A DNA stretch of 64,000 bases from Chitinophagales bacterium (GCA_017303855.1 JAFLBL010000002.1:186001-250000); one strand, 5' to 3'. Shown: positions 53,175 through 62,617, counted from the stretch's first letter. Notes: generated from the sequence alone by a model not told the origin. Numbers and translations are program-made.

Positions 53175-54608
53175 ATGAAACGAATATTGTTTTTATCAGT
53201 CATCCTGGCGGCATTTACGGCAGGAGCCCAGCCGGGTTATGAGATCAAGGTTACGTTCAAGCCCTTTAAGAACCAGTATATCTACCTGGGTCATTATTTC
53301 GGGAAAACCTATCCGATTATTGATTCAGCCAGGCTGGATGCAAACAGCCAGGCCACTTTTAAAGGGACCAAAAAACTGCCGGGAGGTATTTACCTGGTTG
53401 GGTATCCCAATAAAGCCGGTTTTTTTGAAATCCTGGTCGACAAGCAACAACATTTTTCCATCCTGGCGGATACGGCCACGTTATCCAAAGGGGCAAAATT
53501 TGTGAACTCGCCCGATAATGACATGTTTACGGCTTACCAGCAACAAATGGGAACCCGGGGTAAAAAGATTACCGATCTCCAGGCCCGGCTGAAGCAGGCA
53601 ACTGACAAAACCGATTCCGCAGCGATTAATGCGGAACTGAGTAAGGAGGATAAAGCAGTGGCGACCTACCGCGACGATATTATAAAAAACAATCCGGATG
53701 CTTTTCTTTCGGTACTGCTTACTACCATGCGGGAACCCGAACTCAAGGGGGCTTTAAAAAATCCAACGAATAAAACCGATTCCACAGCCGCCTGGGAATA
53801 TTTTAAATCGCATTACTGGGATGGCATCAATCTTTGGGACGGCCGGCTGGCCTACACGCCTTTCTTTGATGAGAAACTGGATAAATATTTTAATCAGTTA
53901 GTGGTGCCACACCCCGATTCGATAATCAGGGAAATAGATAATATGCTGGGCTTTGCCAGTATCAATGAGGAAATGAACCGGTTTATGCTGGTGAAATTTG
54001 TAAACCGCTACCTCAACCAGAAATATATGTGGGAAGACGCGGTCTTTGTCCACCTCTTCGAAAAGTATTTTTCCCAGAAAACCTATACCTGGTTGAATGA
54101 AGCGGGTAAGAAAACCATCACCGAACGCGCTTATAGTCTAATGGCCAATATTCTGGGTACCCCGGCATCGGATGTGGAATTGCCTGATCCCACCGGCAAA
54201 ACACTTTCCCTGTATTCCATTCCGGCCAACTTTATGGTAGTGGCTTTCTGGGACCCTACCTGTGGCCACTGCAAGGAGACGTTGCCCAAACTGGATTCGT
54301 TATACCGGGCTAAATGGCAGGCCGACAGTATTAAAATTTTTGCCGTATCCAAAGAAACGGATGGTACAAAAGCCGATTGGATGAAGTTTATAAAAGACAA
54401 TAAGCTCATGGACTGGTCGCATGTCTATTATTCCAAAGTGGCGGATAAAAGCCGTACTGATAATGGCATTCCCGGGTATTCCCAGTTATATGATGTGCAG
54501 TCATTTCCCACGTTATATTTGCTGGATAAAGACAAGCGGATCATTGCCAAAAAGCTGACCTATCTGCAGCTGGATGAAATTATTCAGCTGAAAATGAAAG
54601 GCCAATAA
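53175..54608 (+). CDS. TlpA-like thioredoxin-fold protein with DUF4369/DUF5106-type N-terminus
   Basis: About 477 residues, exported (MKRILFLSVILAAFTAGAQ). The N-terminal beta-domain YEIKVTFKPFKNQYIYLGHY is of the DUF4369 kind, followed by a helical middle part (about 120-330). The C-terminal thioredoxin domain has WDPTCGHCKETLPKLDSLY with a CGHC active site near residue 362 and the cis-Pro in SFPTLYLL. It probably handles disulfides in the periplasm. It forms an operon with the parvulin gene 22 bases downstream, which suggests joint work in envelope-protein folding. An ATG at 53166 is also in frame. Confidence 0.9.
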   Translation: MKRILFLSVILAAFTAGAQPGYEIKVTFKPFKNQYIYLGHYFGKTYPIIDSARLDANSQATFKGTKKLPGGIYLVGYPNKAGFFEILVDKQQHFSILADTATLSKGAKFVNSPDNDMFTAYQQQMGTRGKKITDLQARLKQATDKTDSAAINAELSKEDKAVATYRDDIIKNNPDAFLSVLLTTMREPELKGALKNPTNKTDSTAAWEYFKSHYWDGINLWDGRLAYTPFFDEKLDKYFNQLVVPHPDSIIREIDNMLGFASINEEMNRFMLVKFVNRYLNQKYMWEDAVFVHLFEKYFSQKTYTWLNEAGKKTITERAYSLMANILGTPASDVELPDPTGKTLSLYSIPANFMVVAFWDPTCGHCKETLPKLDSLYRAKWQADSIKIFAVSKETDGTKADWMKFIKDNKLMDWSHVYYSKVADKSRTDNGIPGYSQLYDVQSFPTLYLLDKDKRIIAKKLTYLQLDEIIQLKMKGQ

Positions 54609-54630
54609 CCCATTAAACAACATATCCTGT

Positions 54631-56583
54631 ATGAACGGAAAAAACCTTTACCTGTTACTGCTTTTCTGTGGCAGTGTTTTATTCTCCGGGGCACAAACCC
54701 TGTTTACGTATGGCAGTTACCAGGCCAGTGCCAAAGATTTTCTGCGGGCCTATAATAAAAACAACACCAGTACCAACGGACTCACGAAAGCGCAGTCCAT
54801 GAAGGCCTATCTTGATCTGTATATCAAATCAAAACTGAAAGTGCGGGAGGCCTATGACCGGAAATACGATACACTTCAATCCATTAAATCAGAAGTGGAG
54901 AATCTCCGTGCCCAGATCGCCGAAGGTTTTATGACTGATCCGGAAATAATCAGCCGGCTGAGTAAAGAGGCTTTTCAGCGGAGCCAGAAGAATATTCGGG
55001 TGGCACATATTTATATTTCATTTACGAATAAAGAAGGCAGACTGGATACGGCAGGAGCCACACAACGGAAAGATGAATTGCTGGACCGGTTAAAAAAAGG
55101 AGCCGATTTCCGCCAGCTGGCGCTTGCTTTTTCTGATGACCCCGCGGTAAAAGCAAATGGCGGCGAGACCGGCTTTATCACCGCGTTTACATTACCGTAT
55201 GAATTTGAGAATGCGATTTACGCAACTCCGGTTGGCAAAGTCTCCCAGGTGGTACGTTCCCGTTCCGGGTATCATATTTTCAAAAACATGGAAGAGCGCA
55301 GATCGCCGGGAAAAATAAAAGCACAACAGATCCTGCTGGCTTTTCCTCCCGGTGCGGATGAGGCCACAAAGAATCAGATTGCCCGGTTGGCTGATTCGTT
55401 ATACAAACGCCTGCTGGCCGGTGATGAATTTGGTCCGCTGGCCCATACTTTCAGTAATGATTATATCAGCGCAGCCAACAGCGGCATCATGGCCGATATT
55501 TCAGTGGGGCAATATGCCCCGGAGTTTGAAAAAAATCTCTGGAGCCTGACAAAAGACGGACAGTTGTCAAAACCATTTCAGACCACACATGGCTGGCATA
55601 TAGTAAAGCGTATTTCTGTAAAACCACAGGTAACGGATGCGGCCAATAAGGATTACCAGCAGGAAATACAGCAGAAGATAATGGCGGACAGCCGCTGGAA
55701 AGCGTCAAAAGATTATATCTATAAGCAGGTACGCGAAAAAGCAGGGGTACAGGTACTGCTCACCAATGAGGAAGCATTCCGCGCCTATTCAGACAGCGTG
55801 CTCAACCGGATGCCCATGCGGGAGGCCGGTAAAACGTTGTCAACGGCCTCTGTTGTATTTACGATTGGTAAAGATAAATACGACCTGAGTGCCTGGCAGG
55901 CTTATGCCAGTGTGTACCGCTTTCGTCAGGATGGCACAGGGGCCAAACCGCATGAGCAGGTACGGGAAGAATGGTTGCAATATGCCATGTTTGAATATTA
56001 TAAAAAGAACCTCGAAGCATTCAATGAAGAGTTCCGGAACCAAATGGCCGAATTCAGGGACGGCAACCTGTTCTTTGAAATAATGCAACAGGAAGTGTGG
56101 ACCAAAGCGCAAACAGATACCACCGCTTTGCTGGCGCTCTATGAAAAGAATAAAAAGAACTATACCTGGCAGCAGAGTGCCGATGTGGTTATTTTCTTTT
56201 GTGCGGAGCAGGCGATTGCTCAGACCGTATATGAAAAAGTAAAAGCCAGTCCCGCAGAATGGCGGAAAGTAGCCGATATGTATTCAGAAAAAGTACTGGC
56301 CGATTCTTCCCGTTATGAGTGGGCCCAGATACCCAACCTGAATAAAATGATACCCAGGGCCGGCATGCTGACAACTCCATTGGTAAATCAGACGGATAAT
56401 ACCGCTTCATTTGCCTATATCTTCAATGCCTATCCGCAATTACTGCAACGCAGTTACAGCGAAGCCAAAGGACTTGTGATTAATGATTACCAGGCGGTGC
56501 TGGAAAAGCAATGGGAAGAAGTTCTTTCCAGGAAATACCCGGTTGTTGTGGATCAGAAGGTTTTGGCGGAGATTAGTAGATAG
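54631..56583 (+). CDS. Periplasmic parvulin-type peptidyl-prolyl isomerase
   Basis: A 650-residue exported protein (NLYLLLLFCGSVLFSGAQ). A SurA/PpiD-like N-terminal helical region (about 25-120) precedes two parvulin domains. The first (about 125-225) has IRVAHIYISF and VRSRSGYHIFKN. The second (about 232-330) has IKAQQILLAF and QTTHGWHIVKR. The C-terminal half (about 340-650) is helical, chaperone-like, and contains no further known domain. Co-transcribed with the TlpA-like gene. A 7-bp repeat array begins four bases behind the stop codon. Confidence 0.88.
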   Translation: MNGKNLYLLLLFCGSVLFSGAQTLFTYGSYQASAKDFLRAYNKNNTSTNGLTKAQSMKAYLDLYIKSKLKVREAYDRKYDTLQSIKSEVENLRAQIAEGFMTDPEIISRLSKEAFQRSQKNIRVAHIYISFTNKEGRLDTAGATQRKDELLDRLKKGADFRQLALAFSDDPAVKANGGETGFITAFTLPYEFENAIYATPVGKVSQVVRSRSGYHIFKNMEERRSPGKIKAQQILLAFPPGADEATKNQIARLADSLYKRLLAGDEFGPLAHTFSNDYISAANSGIMADISVGQYAPEFEKNLWSLTKDGQLSKPFQTTHGWHIVKRISVKPQVTDAANKDYQQEIQQKIMADSRWKASKDYIYKQVREKAGVQVLLTNEEAFRAYSDSVLNRMPMREAGKTLSTASVVFTIGKDKYDLSAWQAYASVYRFRQDGTGAKPHEQVREEWLQYAMFEYYKKNLEAFNEEFRNQMAEFRDGNLFFEIMQQEVWTKAQTDTTALLALYEKNKKNYTWQQSADVVIFFCAEQAIAQTVYEKVKASPAEWRKVADMYSEKVLADSSRYEWAQIPNLNKMIPRAGMLTTPLVNQTDNTASFAYIFNAYPQLLQRSYSEAKGLVINDYQAVLEKQWEEVLSRKYPVVVDQKVLAEISR

Positions 56584-56587
56584 TTCA

Positions 56588-56657
56588 GATGTGAGATGTG
56601 AGTTGTGAGATTTGAGATGTGAGTTGTGAGTTGTGAGATGTGAGTTGTGAGTTGTCA
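56588..56657 (+). repeat. 7-bp tandem repeat array (GWTGTGA)n, first block
   Basis: Ten consecutive heptamers, mainly GTTGTGA and GATGTGA, directly after the parvulin gene. The following ~120 bp (56658-56779) hold no gene, apart from short CTATGTG-type echoes near 56750-56780. Confidence 0.88.
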
Positions 56658-56779
56658 CAATTCATCAACTGGTTAGCTGCGCAGCAGCGAATAACTATGT
56701 TGTCTCCGCTAAATATATTATACCAACCTTTCAACCAGCCTCGCTTTATACTATGTGCTCCTATGTGCCTATGACTCTA

Positions 56780-56842
56780 TGTGTGAGGTGTGAGTTGTGA
56801 GGTGTGAGTTGTGAGGTGTGAGTTGTGAGATGTGAGGTGTCG
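56780..56842 (+). repeat. 7-bp tandem repeat array (GKTGTGA)n, second block
   Basis: About nine heptamers alternate GGTGTGA and GTTGTGA. Between it and metF (56843-56942) lies an A/C-rich run with TAAACAAC-like repeats and nothing else recognisable. Confidence 0.88.
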
Positions 56843-56942
56843 GGGGCATTTATGAAACAAAAGGGCACAGTCGGCCGCAATCCTGCCTCCTAAGCGCCTA
56901 AACAACTAAACAACTGAACATTTAAACAATTAAACCCCTCCA

Positions 56943-57893
56943 CTAAATCCTCTCCACCACTTCCGCCACCAGTTTCGGACGGCCCAGTGTATAGTAGTGC
57001 AGTACGGGAACCCCGGCTTTTTTGAGTTCACGGGATTGCATCAGCAGCCATTCCGCACCAACTTTTTCCACGTCTTCATCTGTTTTGCAGCGAAGCAGTT
57101 CATTTGACAGATCAGTCGGCAGATCAATATGAAATGTTTTGGGAAGGATTGTCAGTTGTTTTTTTGTGTAGATCGGTTTAAGTCCGGGTATGATGGGTAC
57201 TGTTATACCGATGGAGCGGCAGTTTTTAACAAAGGCGTGAAACTTTTCATTGTCAAAAAACATCTGGGTGATAATATAGTCCGCACCCAGGTCAACTTTC
57301 TTTTTCAGGTATTGCAGATCGGTATCCATATTCGGGGCTTCAAAGTGTTTTTCGGGATACCCCGCCACGCCGATACAGAAATCCGTTTTATGTGTGCCTT
57401 TCAGTTCATCTTCGAGGTAAACGCCGGCATTCAGGTTTACCACCTGTTGCAGCAGGTCACTGGCATATTTATGTCCGCCCGGTTCGGGTTCAAAAGCCGT
57501 TTCGTTTTTAGCCGCATCACCACGGAGCACCAGTACATTGTCAATGCCCAGGTAACGCAGGTTGATCAGGGCGTCTTCCGTTTCATTTACACTGAATCCG
57601 CCGCAGATCAGGTGAGGCACGGTATCCACATTGTACTTGTTCATTATGGCTGCGCAGATACTTTCCGTACCCGGACGTTTGCGAACCACTACTTTTTCAA
57701 AACTTCCATCCGCCCTTTTCTTGAAAACATGTTCGCTTCTGTGATAGGTAACATTGATAAAAGCCGGTTGATGTGCCATCAGCGGGTCAAGGTGCCTGTA
57801 GAGCGCCTCAATCCCCTTTCCTTTAAGAGGAGGCAATACTTCAAAAGAAATCAGGGTGTCTTTGGCCTGGCTGATATGGTCGGTTACCTTCAT
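56943..57893 (-). CDS. metF: 5,10-methylenetetrahydrofolate reductase MetF
   Basis: A ~316-residue FAD enzyme that makes 5-methyl-THF for methionine synthesis. ISFEVLPPLKGKG is the conserved start of the barrel, with the catalytic Glu in FEVLPP. FINVTYHRSEH, PHLICGGFSVNE, VLRGDAAKNE and the FAD/folate site DYIITQMFFDNEKF follow in order. The ATG at 57893 is chosen over an upstream one at 57941 because a TATGTTTG promoter box lies between them. Confidence 0.95.
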   Translation of the reverse strand: MKVTDHISQAKDTLISFEVLPPLKGKGIEALYRHLDPLMAHQPAFINVTYHRSEHVFKKRADGSFEKVVVRKRPGTESICAAIMNKYNVDTVPHLICGGFSVNETEDALINLRYLGIDNVLVLRGDAAKNETAFEPEPGGHKYASDLLQQVVNLNAGVYLEDELKGTHKTDFCIGVAGYPEKHFEAPNMDTDLQYLKKKVDLGADYIITQMFFDNEKFHAFVKNCRSIGITVPIIPGLKPIYTKKQLTILPKTFHIDLPTDLSNELLRCKTDEDVEKVGAEWLLMQSRELKKAGVPVLHYYTLGRPKLVAEVVERI

Positions 57894-57910
57894 ATGCTTT
57901 AAAATGACTG

Positions 57911-57918
57911 CAAACATA
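57911..57918 (-). promoter_or_regulatory. -7 box TATGTTTG before metF
   Basis: Minus-strand TAnnTTTG match 17 bases before the ATG at 57893; supports that start. Confidence 0.5.
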
Positions 57919-57964
57919 CAGCAGTGGCCAGACATTGGCAAACCGAAAGAGAGCAGGAGCAGGG

Positions 57965-58558
57965 TTAGTACTGGATTTCAGAAAGTTCCCAGCGTTTGTC
58001 AATATGCCAGACACCGGTAAAGGTATTCTGTACATATTTTTCCATTTTAGCAAGCCAGAGATCTTTATTGTACCAGAGAATATCATTCACATTGCCTGCA
58101 CGTGATCCGGTATAACGGGTAACTGTAGCATTAAAATAGGGCAGGTCAACAATAAAATTGGTATTCGTAACCACAAAGTCCTCATTGGCGGTGCCATTAT
58201 AGCTGGTATACGCATCATTCACAACAGCCGGGTCTTTACACAACAGTTGAGAGGCGTTGTTGGCATATTGATACAATCCGCCGGTCTTCACTTTGAGGTA
58301 AAAAACCGGGTTGCTGGCACTGTCCACGAGTTTCAGCCATTTTTCACCTCCCAGTGTTTCTTCACTGATGGCCCGGTAACGGATAGTACTGGTGGTACTC
58401 AGGGTGCCTGAGGCACTGAATGTCTTATAAATATAGGTCCAGGATGTACCCACTTCCGGTGAAGTGGGGGCTGCAGGTGTATTTTCCTTTTTACAGGACA
58501 ATAACAGCAGGCAGCTTATGAGGGATAAAAGTGCATAATATTTTACGGAGGCGCTCAT
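57965..58558 (-). CDS. Hypothetical lipoprotein
   Basis: About 197 residues. SVKYYALLSLISCLLLLSCK is a lipoprotein signal with Cys at about 22, followed by a typical KKENTPAAPTSPEVGTSW linker. The mature domain is beta-rich with many Thr/Tyr (YIYKTFSASGTLSTTSTIRY). No family was recognised. A longer upstream frame runs through the lptB promoter and start, so it is not used. Confidence 0.75.
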   Translation of the reverse strand: MSASVKYYALLSLISCLLLLSCKKENTPAAPTSPEVGTSWTYIYKTFSASGTLSTTSTIRYRAISEETLGGEKWLKLVDSASNPVFYLKVKTGGLYQYANNASQLLCKDPAVVNDAYTSYNGTANEDFVVTNTNFIVDLPYFNATVTRYTGSRAGNVNDILWYNKDLWLAKMEKYVQNTFTGVWHIDKRWELSEIQY

Positions 58559-58675
58559 GTAGTGGAATTTGAGGCAATTTAGGTAAGTTTTGAGTAAATG
58601 GCAGGGTTTCACCCACTGGTTTTTGCGTGCTTTGTTAAAACGATAATCCACCCGTGTCTTCTCTGGCCGATCACT

Positions 58676-58683
58676 TATTTTTG
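58676..58683 (+). promoter_or_regulatory. -7 box TATTTTTG before lptB
   Basis: TAnnTTTG match ending five bases before the ATG at 58689; suggests a leaderless transcript. Confidence 0.5.
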
Positions 58684-58688
58684 CAACT

Positions 58689-59975
58689 ATGGCAATTACC
58701 ATCCGCACTGAACAGCTGGTTAAAAAATATGGCAGCCGCACCGTGGTTAACCATGTTTCCTTTGATGTGAAACAAGGAGAGATTGTAGGCTTACTGGGGC
58801 CAAATGGTGCTGGCAAGACCACTTCCTTTTACCAGGTGGTAGGACTGGTAAAACCGGATGAAGGGAAAGTATTTCTGAACGACCAGGATATTACCGCCCT
58901 GCCGATGTATAAACGGGCCCAGATGGGTATCGGTTACCTGCCCCAGGAAGCGTCTGTATTCCGCAAGCTGAGCGTGGAGGATAATATATCGGCGGTACTG
59001 GAAATGACGAAGCTTTCCCGGAAGGAACAGAAGGAAAAACTGGAATCCCTGTTAAACGAATTCCGTTTGCAACACGTACGAAAGAGTAACGGGGATGTAC
59101 TGAGCGGAGGGGAAAGAAGAAGAACGGAGATTGCCCGTGCCCTGTCCGTGGATCCCAAATTCATCCTGCTCGATGAACCCTTTGCCGGTATCGACCCCAT
59201 TGCCGTGGAAGATATTCAGGCCATCGTGGCAAAATTGAAGTATAAGAACATTGGTATCCTGATTACCGATCACAACGTAACCGAAACGCTCTCCATCTGC
59301 GACCGGGCCTACCTGCTCATTGAAGGAAAGATTTTCAAACACGGCAGCGCTGAAGAACTGGCCGATGATGAACAGGTGAGAAAGTTATACCTCGGCAGGA
59401 ATTTTGAACTGAAACGGAAAGACTGGCTGCATGAAGAAGCGCTGAATGAAGTCGGGAGTCGGGAGTCGGGAGTCGGGAGTTTGGAGTCGGGAGTTTGGAG
59501 TCGGGAGTTTGGAGTCGGGAGTCAGGAGTCGGGAGAAGACGCAACAACGAACCCCGCTTCTGCATCTGTACTGTTATCATTTACTGAACATACGTTGAAT
59601 AAAACGACGGAGATACTAAAGGCTGTAGAATCTATTACTTCGTTGTTTTCAGGATCGCGCAAACAGGCTATTGACCTGAATGCGCCGGAATTCATGAAAC
59701 AGGCGAATGAGTTAAAAGTTGCTCTTATCAGTTTTGCATCGGCCGTTCAGCATGAAGAATTAATGGAAAAGGCGAATGCGCTGCCGGTGCTGGAATATGA
59801 AGAGTACCGCCAGTTTTTCAATGCGGATGATTATGCAAGCCTGGCCGGTGGAATAGCAAAAAACGTTACTTCCATCTTTTACAAAACAAAACTGAGGCAG
59901 TTGAAATCGCTCCTGGTGAATATGGAAGCGGATCTCGGGACCTGTGTACTATTTCTTAAATCACTGAAGAACTGA
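58689..59975 (+). CDS. lptB: LptB ABC ATPase with repeat linker and helical C-terminal domain
   Basis: This 428-residue protein powers lipopolysaccharide export with LptFG/LptC. Residues 1-245 are a standard LptB: Walker [10 protein letters not shown] (37-45), [14 protein letters not shown], signature VLSGGERRR, Walker [14 protein letters not shown] and the switch His in ITDHNV. Normal LptB ends about here. The frame instead continues through twelve in-frame 7-bp repeats (residues ~255-282, Gly/Ser/Glu-rich). It then enters a ~140-residue helical domain (about 290-428, with [20 protein letters not shown]) of unknown function. The N-terminal part is certain; whether the full fusion is made depends on repeat number. 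Confidence 0.9.
   Translation: MAITIRTEQLVKKYGSRTVVNHVSFDVKQGEIVGLLGPNGAGKTTSFYQVVGLVKPDEGKVFLNDQDITALPMYKRAQMGIGYLPQEASVFRKLSVEDNISAVLEMTKLSRKEQKEKLESLLNEFRLQHVRKSNGDVLSGGERRRTEIARALSVDPKFILLDEPFAGIDPIAVEDIQAIVAKLKYKNIGILITDHNVTETLSICDRAYLLIEGKIFKHGSAEELADDEQVRKLYLGRNFELKRKDWLHEEALNEVGSRESGVGSLESGVWSREFGVGSQESGEDATTNPASASVLLSFTEHTLNKTTEILKAVESITSLFSGSRKQAIDLNAPEFMKQANELKVALISFASAVQHEELMEKANALPVLEYEEYRQFFNADDYASLAGGIAKNVTSIFYKTKLRQLKSLLVNMEADLGTCVLFLKSLKN
59451..59534 (+). repeat. Twelve 7-bp tandem repeats inside the lptB frame
   Basis: Eight GTCGGGA, three GTTTGGA and one GTCAGGA unit, 84 bp in total. Twelve units keep the frame; gain or loss of one or two units would shift it and cut off the C-terminal domain. 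Confidence 0.95.
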
Positions 59976-60051
59976 TGTACTTACTGGCTTAATAATTTTT
60001 TCCGTCCCGGAAACCGGTACCCGCTAAACGCTAAACTCTAAACCCTCAACC

Positions 60052-60741
60052 TTGCCAATAAAAGTAATCGCCTTCGACGCCGACGACACCCTCTGGGTAA
60101 ACGAACCTTATTTCCGCGAAACGGAAGATAAGTTTTGTGCCCTGCTGGAAGATTTCCTGCCTGCACATACGGTGGCAAAGGAGCTTTATAAAACCGAAAT
60201 ACAGAATATTCCGGCCTATGGATATGGGATCAAGGGGTTCATGTTGTCCATGATCGAAACGGCTTTGCGGATATCGGATCATACGGTTGCTCCCAAAGTG
60301 GTGGAGAAGATTATTGAGTACGGAAAGGAGTTGCTGGAAAAACCCATTGAAATCCTCGATGGAGTGGAAGACGTGCTGCAGCAACTGAAGGGGCATTACC
60401 GTTTAGTGGTGGCTACCAAGGGCGATCTGCTGGACCAGGAACGAAAATTGAAAAAATCCGGTCTCGAACATAATTTTCATCATATCGAGATCATGAGCGA
60501 TAAACAGGTAGCGGATTACCGCAAACTGATCCGTCACCTGGATATACAGCCCGATGAATTCCTGATGATCGGCAATTCCCTCAAATCCGACTGCATGCCG
60601 GTACTGGCCATGGGCGGACATGCCATTCATGTACCTTATCATACTACCTGGGCGCATGAACAGATTGATCATACACTCGAACACGAAAACTTCCGCGAGG
60701 CGGAAAAGATAAAAGATATACTGCCCTCCCTGCTTTCCTGA
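60052..60741 (+). CDS. HAD-superfamily hydrolase
   Basis: A 229-residue haloacid-dehalogenase-type phosphatase. The nucleophile motif IAFDADDTLW gives Asp9 and Asp11. The helical cap occupies about 17-100. Motif II is VVATKGD, the motif III Lys lies near residue 160, and motif IV is FLMIGNSLKSD. The substrate is unknown; a small phosphorylated metabolite is likely. The start is TTG at 60052, immediately before PIKVIAFD, with no ATG available. CTAAACN-type short repeats lie just upstream (60022-60046). Confidence 0.9.
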   Translation: MPIKVIAFDADDTLWVNEPYFRETEDKFCALLEDFLPAHTVAKELYKTEIQNIPAYGYGIKGFMLSMIETALRISDHTVAPKVVEKIIEYGKELLEKPIEILDGVEDVLQQLKGHYRLVVATKGDLLDQERKLKKSGLEHNFHHIEIMSDKQVADYRKLIRHLDIQPDEFLMIGNSLKSDCMPVLAMGGHAIHVPYHTTWAHEQIDHTLEHENFREAEKIKDILPSLLS

Positions 60742-60776
60742 TTAATTCGTTTATTTGCTGTTCATTCCTTGTGTGT

Positions 60777-61778
60777 ATGGACTACCGCCTATTGCCTAAA
60801 ATTGAATTGCACCTGCATCTCGATTGCAGCCTGAGTTATAAAGTGGTACAGCAGATCAATCCGGCTGTCAGCTACGACGAATATTACCATTCATTTGTAG
60901 CACCGCCCCGTTGTACCGACCTGGTGGATTACCTGAAACGCGCTGTTAAAGGATTTGAACTGATGCAGACAAAGGAGCAGTTACGACTGGTAACGCTGGA
61001 TCTGTTTGAGCAACTGAAAGCCGACAATGTTATCTATGCGGAAATCCGCTTTGCCCCCTTGTTGCACCAGGCCAACGGACTGACGCCGGCGGAAGTAGTG
61101 GAAACTGTAAACGACGCATATACTGAGGGCAAGACCCTGACAGGTATCGAAGGCGGGTTGATTCTTTGTACGCTCCGGCATTATACAGAAGAACAGAGTA
61201 TGGAAACCGTGCAACTGGTTAAACAATTCAGGGGTACGAATGTACTGGCTTTTGATATGGCCGGTGATGAAGCCGGGTACCCGGTAGCCGCGCATATAAA
61301 AGCTTTTCGGTTTGCAAAAGACAATGGCATCCCTTGTACCTGTCACGGCGGTGAAGCGAAAGGCCCGGAAAGTGTCTGGGAAATTCTTGACCATTTTCAT
61401 CCCACCCGGATTGGCCATGGCGTGCGTAGTGCGGAAGACAAGCAGCTGCTGGATCACCTGGTTAAAAAAGACATTCACCTCGAGGTATGTCCTACCAGTA
61501 ATATTCAAACGAATATTTTTGAAGCGGTTGAATTGCATGCGGCTGACAAAATTTACAGGCATGGAGTGTCTATGAGTATCAATACCGATGCCCGTACGGT
61601 GACACCCGTTACCCTTAGTTCAGAGTATAATAAATTACAGGATGTATTTAATTGGGAGAAAGCCCATTTTCTCCGTTGCAACCTCGAAGGCATCCGGCAT
61701 TCTTTTACAAATGAACAGGTTAAGCTAAAGATTGCGGCGCAGATCAGGGCAGCTTATGAAAGCGAAACGCCGGTATAA
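60777..61778 (+). CDS. add: Adenosine deaminase
   Basis: A 333-residue metal-dependent purine deaminase converting adenosine to inosine. The zinc-binding HxH is in PKIELHLHLDCSLS, the third His in CTCHGGEAKGPES with the catalytic Glu, and then RIGHGVRS and the metal Asp in SINTDART follow. The length is normal. The ATG at 60777 is chosen over an upstream GTG. It lies 35 bases after the HAD hydrolase, likely in the same transcript, consistent with a purine-salvage setting. Confidence 0.93.
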   Translation: MDYRLLPKIELHLHLDCSLSYKVVQQINPAVSYDEYYHSFVAPPRCTDLVDYLKRAVKGFELMQTKEQLRLVTLDLFEQLKADNVIYAEIRFAPLLHQANGLTPAEVVETVNDAYTEGKTLTGIEGGLILCTLRHYTEEQSMETVQLVKQFRGTNVLAFDMAGDEAGYPVAAHIKAFRFAKDNGIPCTCHGGEAKGPESVWEILDHFHPTRIGHGVRSAEDKQLLDHLVKKDIHLEVCPTSNIQTNIFEAVELHAADKIYRHGVSMSINTDARTVTPVTLSSEYNKLQDVFNWEKAHFLRCNLEGIRHSFTNEQVKLKIAAQIRAAYESETPV

Positions 61779-61837
61779 ATCATGTTTTTTGTGAAAACAG
61801 GTTAACTCCGGTCATGCACCTGTACTCATCCGTTTTT

Positions 61838-61845
61838 TACCTTTG
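61838..61845 (+). promoter_or_regulatory. -7 box TACCTTTG before the DUF2490-like gene
   Basis: TAnnTTTG match ending four bases before the ATG at 61850; suggests a leaderless transcript and fixes that start. Confidence 0.55.
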
Positions 61846-61849
61846 CGGG

Positions 61850-62617
61850 ATGAAAACGTGCAGAACCGGAAGTAATTATTTCCTTTATTTTTTATTGTTT
61901 TTTTTAGTTGCTACTACAGGAGTGCCGGTACTGGCACAAACCAAATCGGTGAATATACAGTCTCAGTCGTGGTTTTCGGTAAACAGTGTACTCAAACTAT
62001 CACCGCGCTGGGGAGTAGTGGCGGACCTGCACATGCGGCGGAATCATTTTATGGCGGATAACAGTTTTTATTTTGCCCGTACCGGTCTGCAATACAGTGT
62101 TGATAAAAACCTGTCTGTTGCAATTGGCAACGGACATTTATGGAACTATCCCACGGCAAAGGGCTGGCATACCGTGGCACATGAGAACCGGATATATCAG
62201 CAGATACAGTACAGTTCAAAATGGAAAAAAGTTACCATCTTACAACGTCTTCGCAATGAACAACGGTGGCAGCAGAAGATGGTCAATGACGAGTATACAG
62301 GCGAATTACGGTTTACGGACCGTGTACGGTACCTGTTGAGTCTGACCATGCCGGTGTCCGCCAATACTAAAGTTCCTTCCCTTGTAGTGGCCAATGAACT
62401 TTGCCTGCAGGGTGGGAAGGAGATCGTGTACAATACATTTGATCAGAATCGTTTTTTCGTCGGTATCCGTGAACAGCTCCGCGCTGATCTGGCCTTCGAT
62501 ATGGGCTATATGCGGGTATATCAGCAGAAAAAATCCGGTTTTGAATTTGACCGCAATCATACTTTCCGCCTGTTTTTCTACTACAGCCCGCAACTCTTCA
62601 CAAAAAAGGGAAAATAA
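61850..62617 (+). CDS. DUF2490-like outer-membrane beta-barrel protein
   Basis: A ~255-residue exported protein (YFLYFLLFFLVATTGVPVLAQ). The mature part alternates short polar and aromatic strands (QSQSWFSVNSVLKLSPRWGV, LRNEQRWQQKM, RLFFYYSPQLF), the pattern of the DUF2490 barrel family in Bacteroidota. The function is unknown. The ATG at 61850 agrees with the promoter box; an upstream in-frame ATG (61814) precedes that box. Confidence 0.8.
   Translation: MKTCRTGSNYFLYFLLFFLVATTGVPVLAQTKSVNIQSQSWFSVNSVLKLSPRWGVVADLHMRRNHFMADNSFYFARTGLQYSVDKNLSVAIGNGHLWNYPTAKGWHTVAHENRIYQQIQYSSKWKKVTILQRLRNEQRWQQKMVNDEYTGELRFTDRVRYLLSLTMPVSANTKVPSLVVANELCLQGGKEIVYNTFDQNRFFVGIREQLRADLAFDMGYMRVYQQKKSGFEFDRNHTFRLFFYYSPQLFTKKGK

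Noticed and set aside
57129..57902. Plus-strand open frame of 257 codons opposite metF
   Set aside because: Mirror translation of metF, which is firmly identified on the minus strand.
57894..57941. Upstream extension of metF to 57941
   Set aside because: It would contain the TATGTTTG promoter box and lacks MetF similarity.
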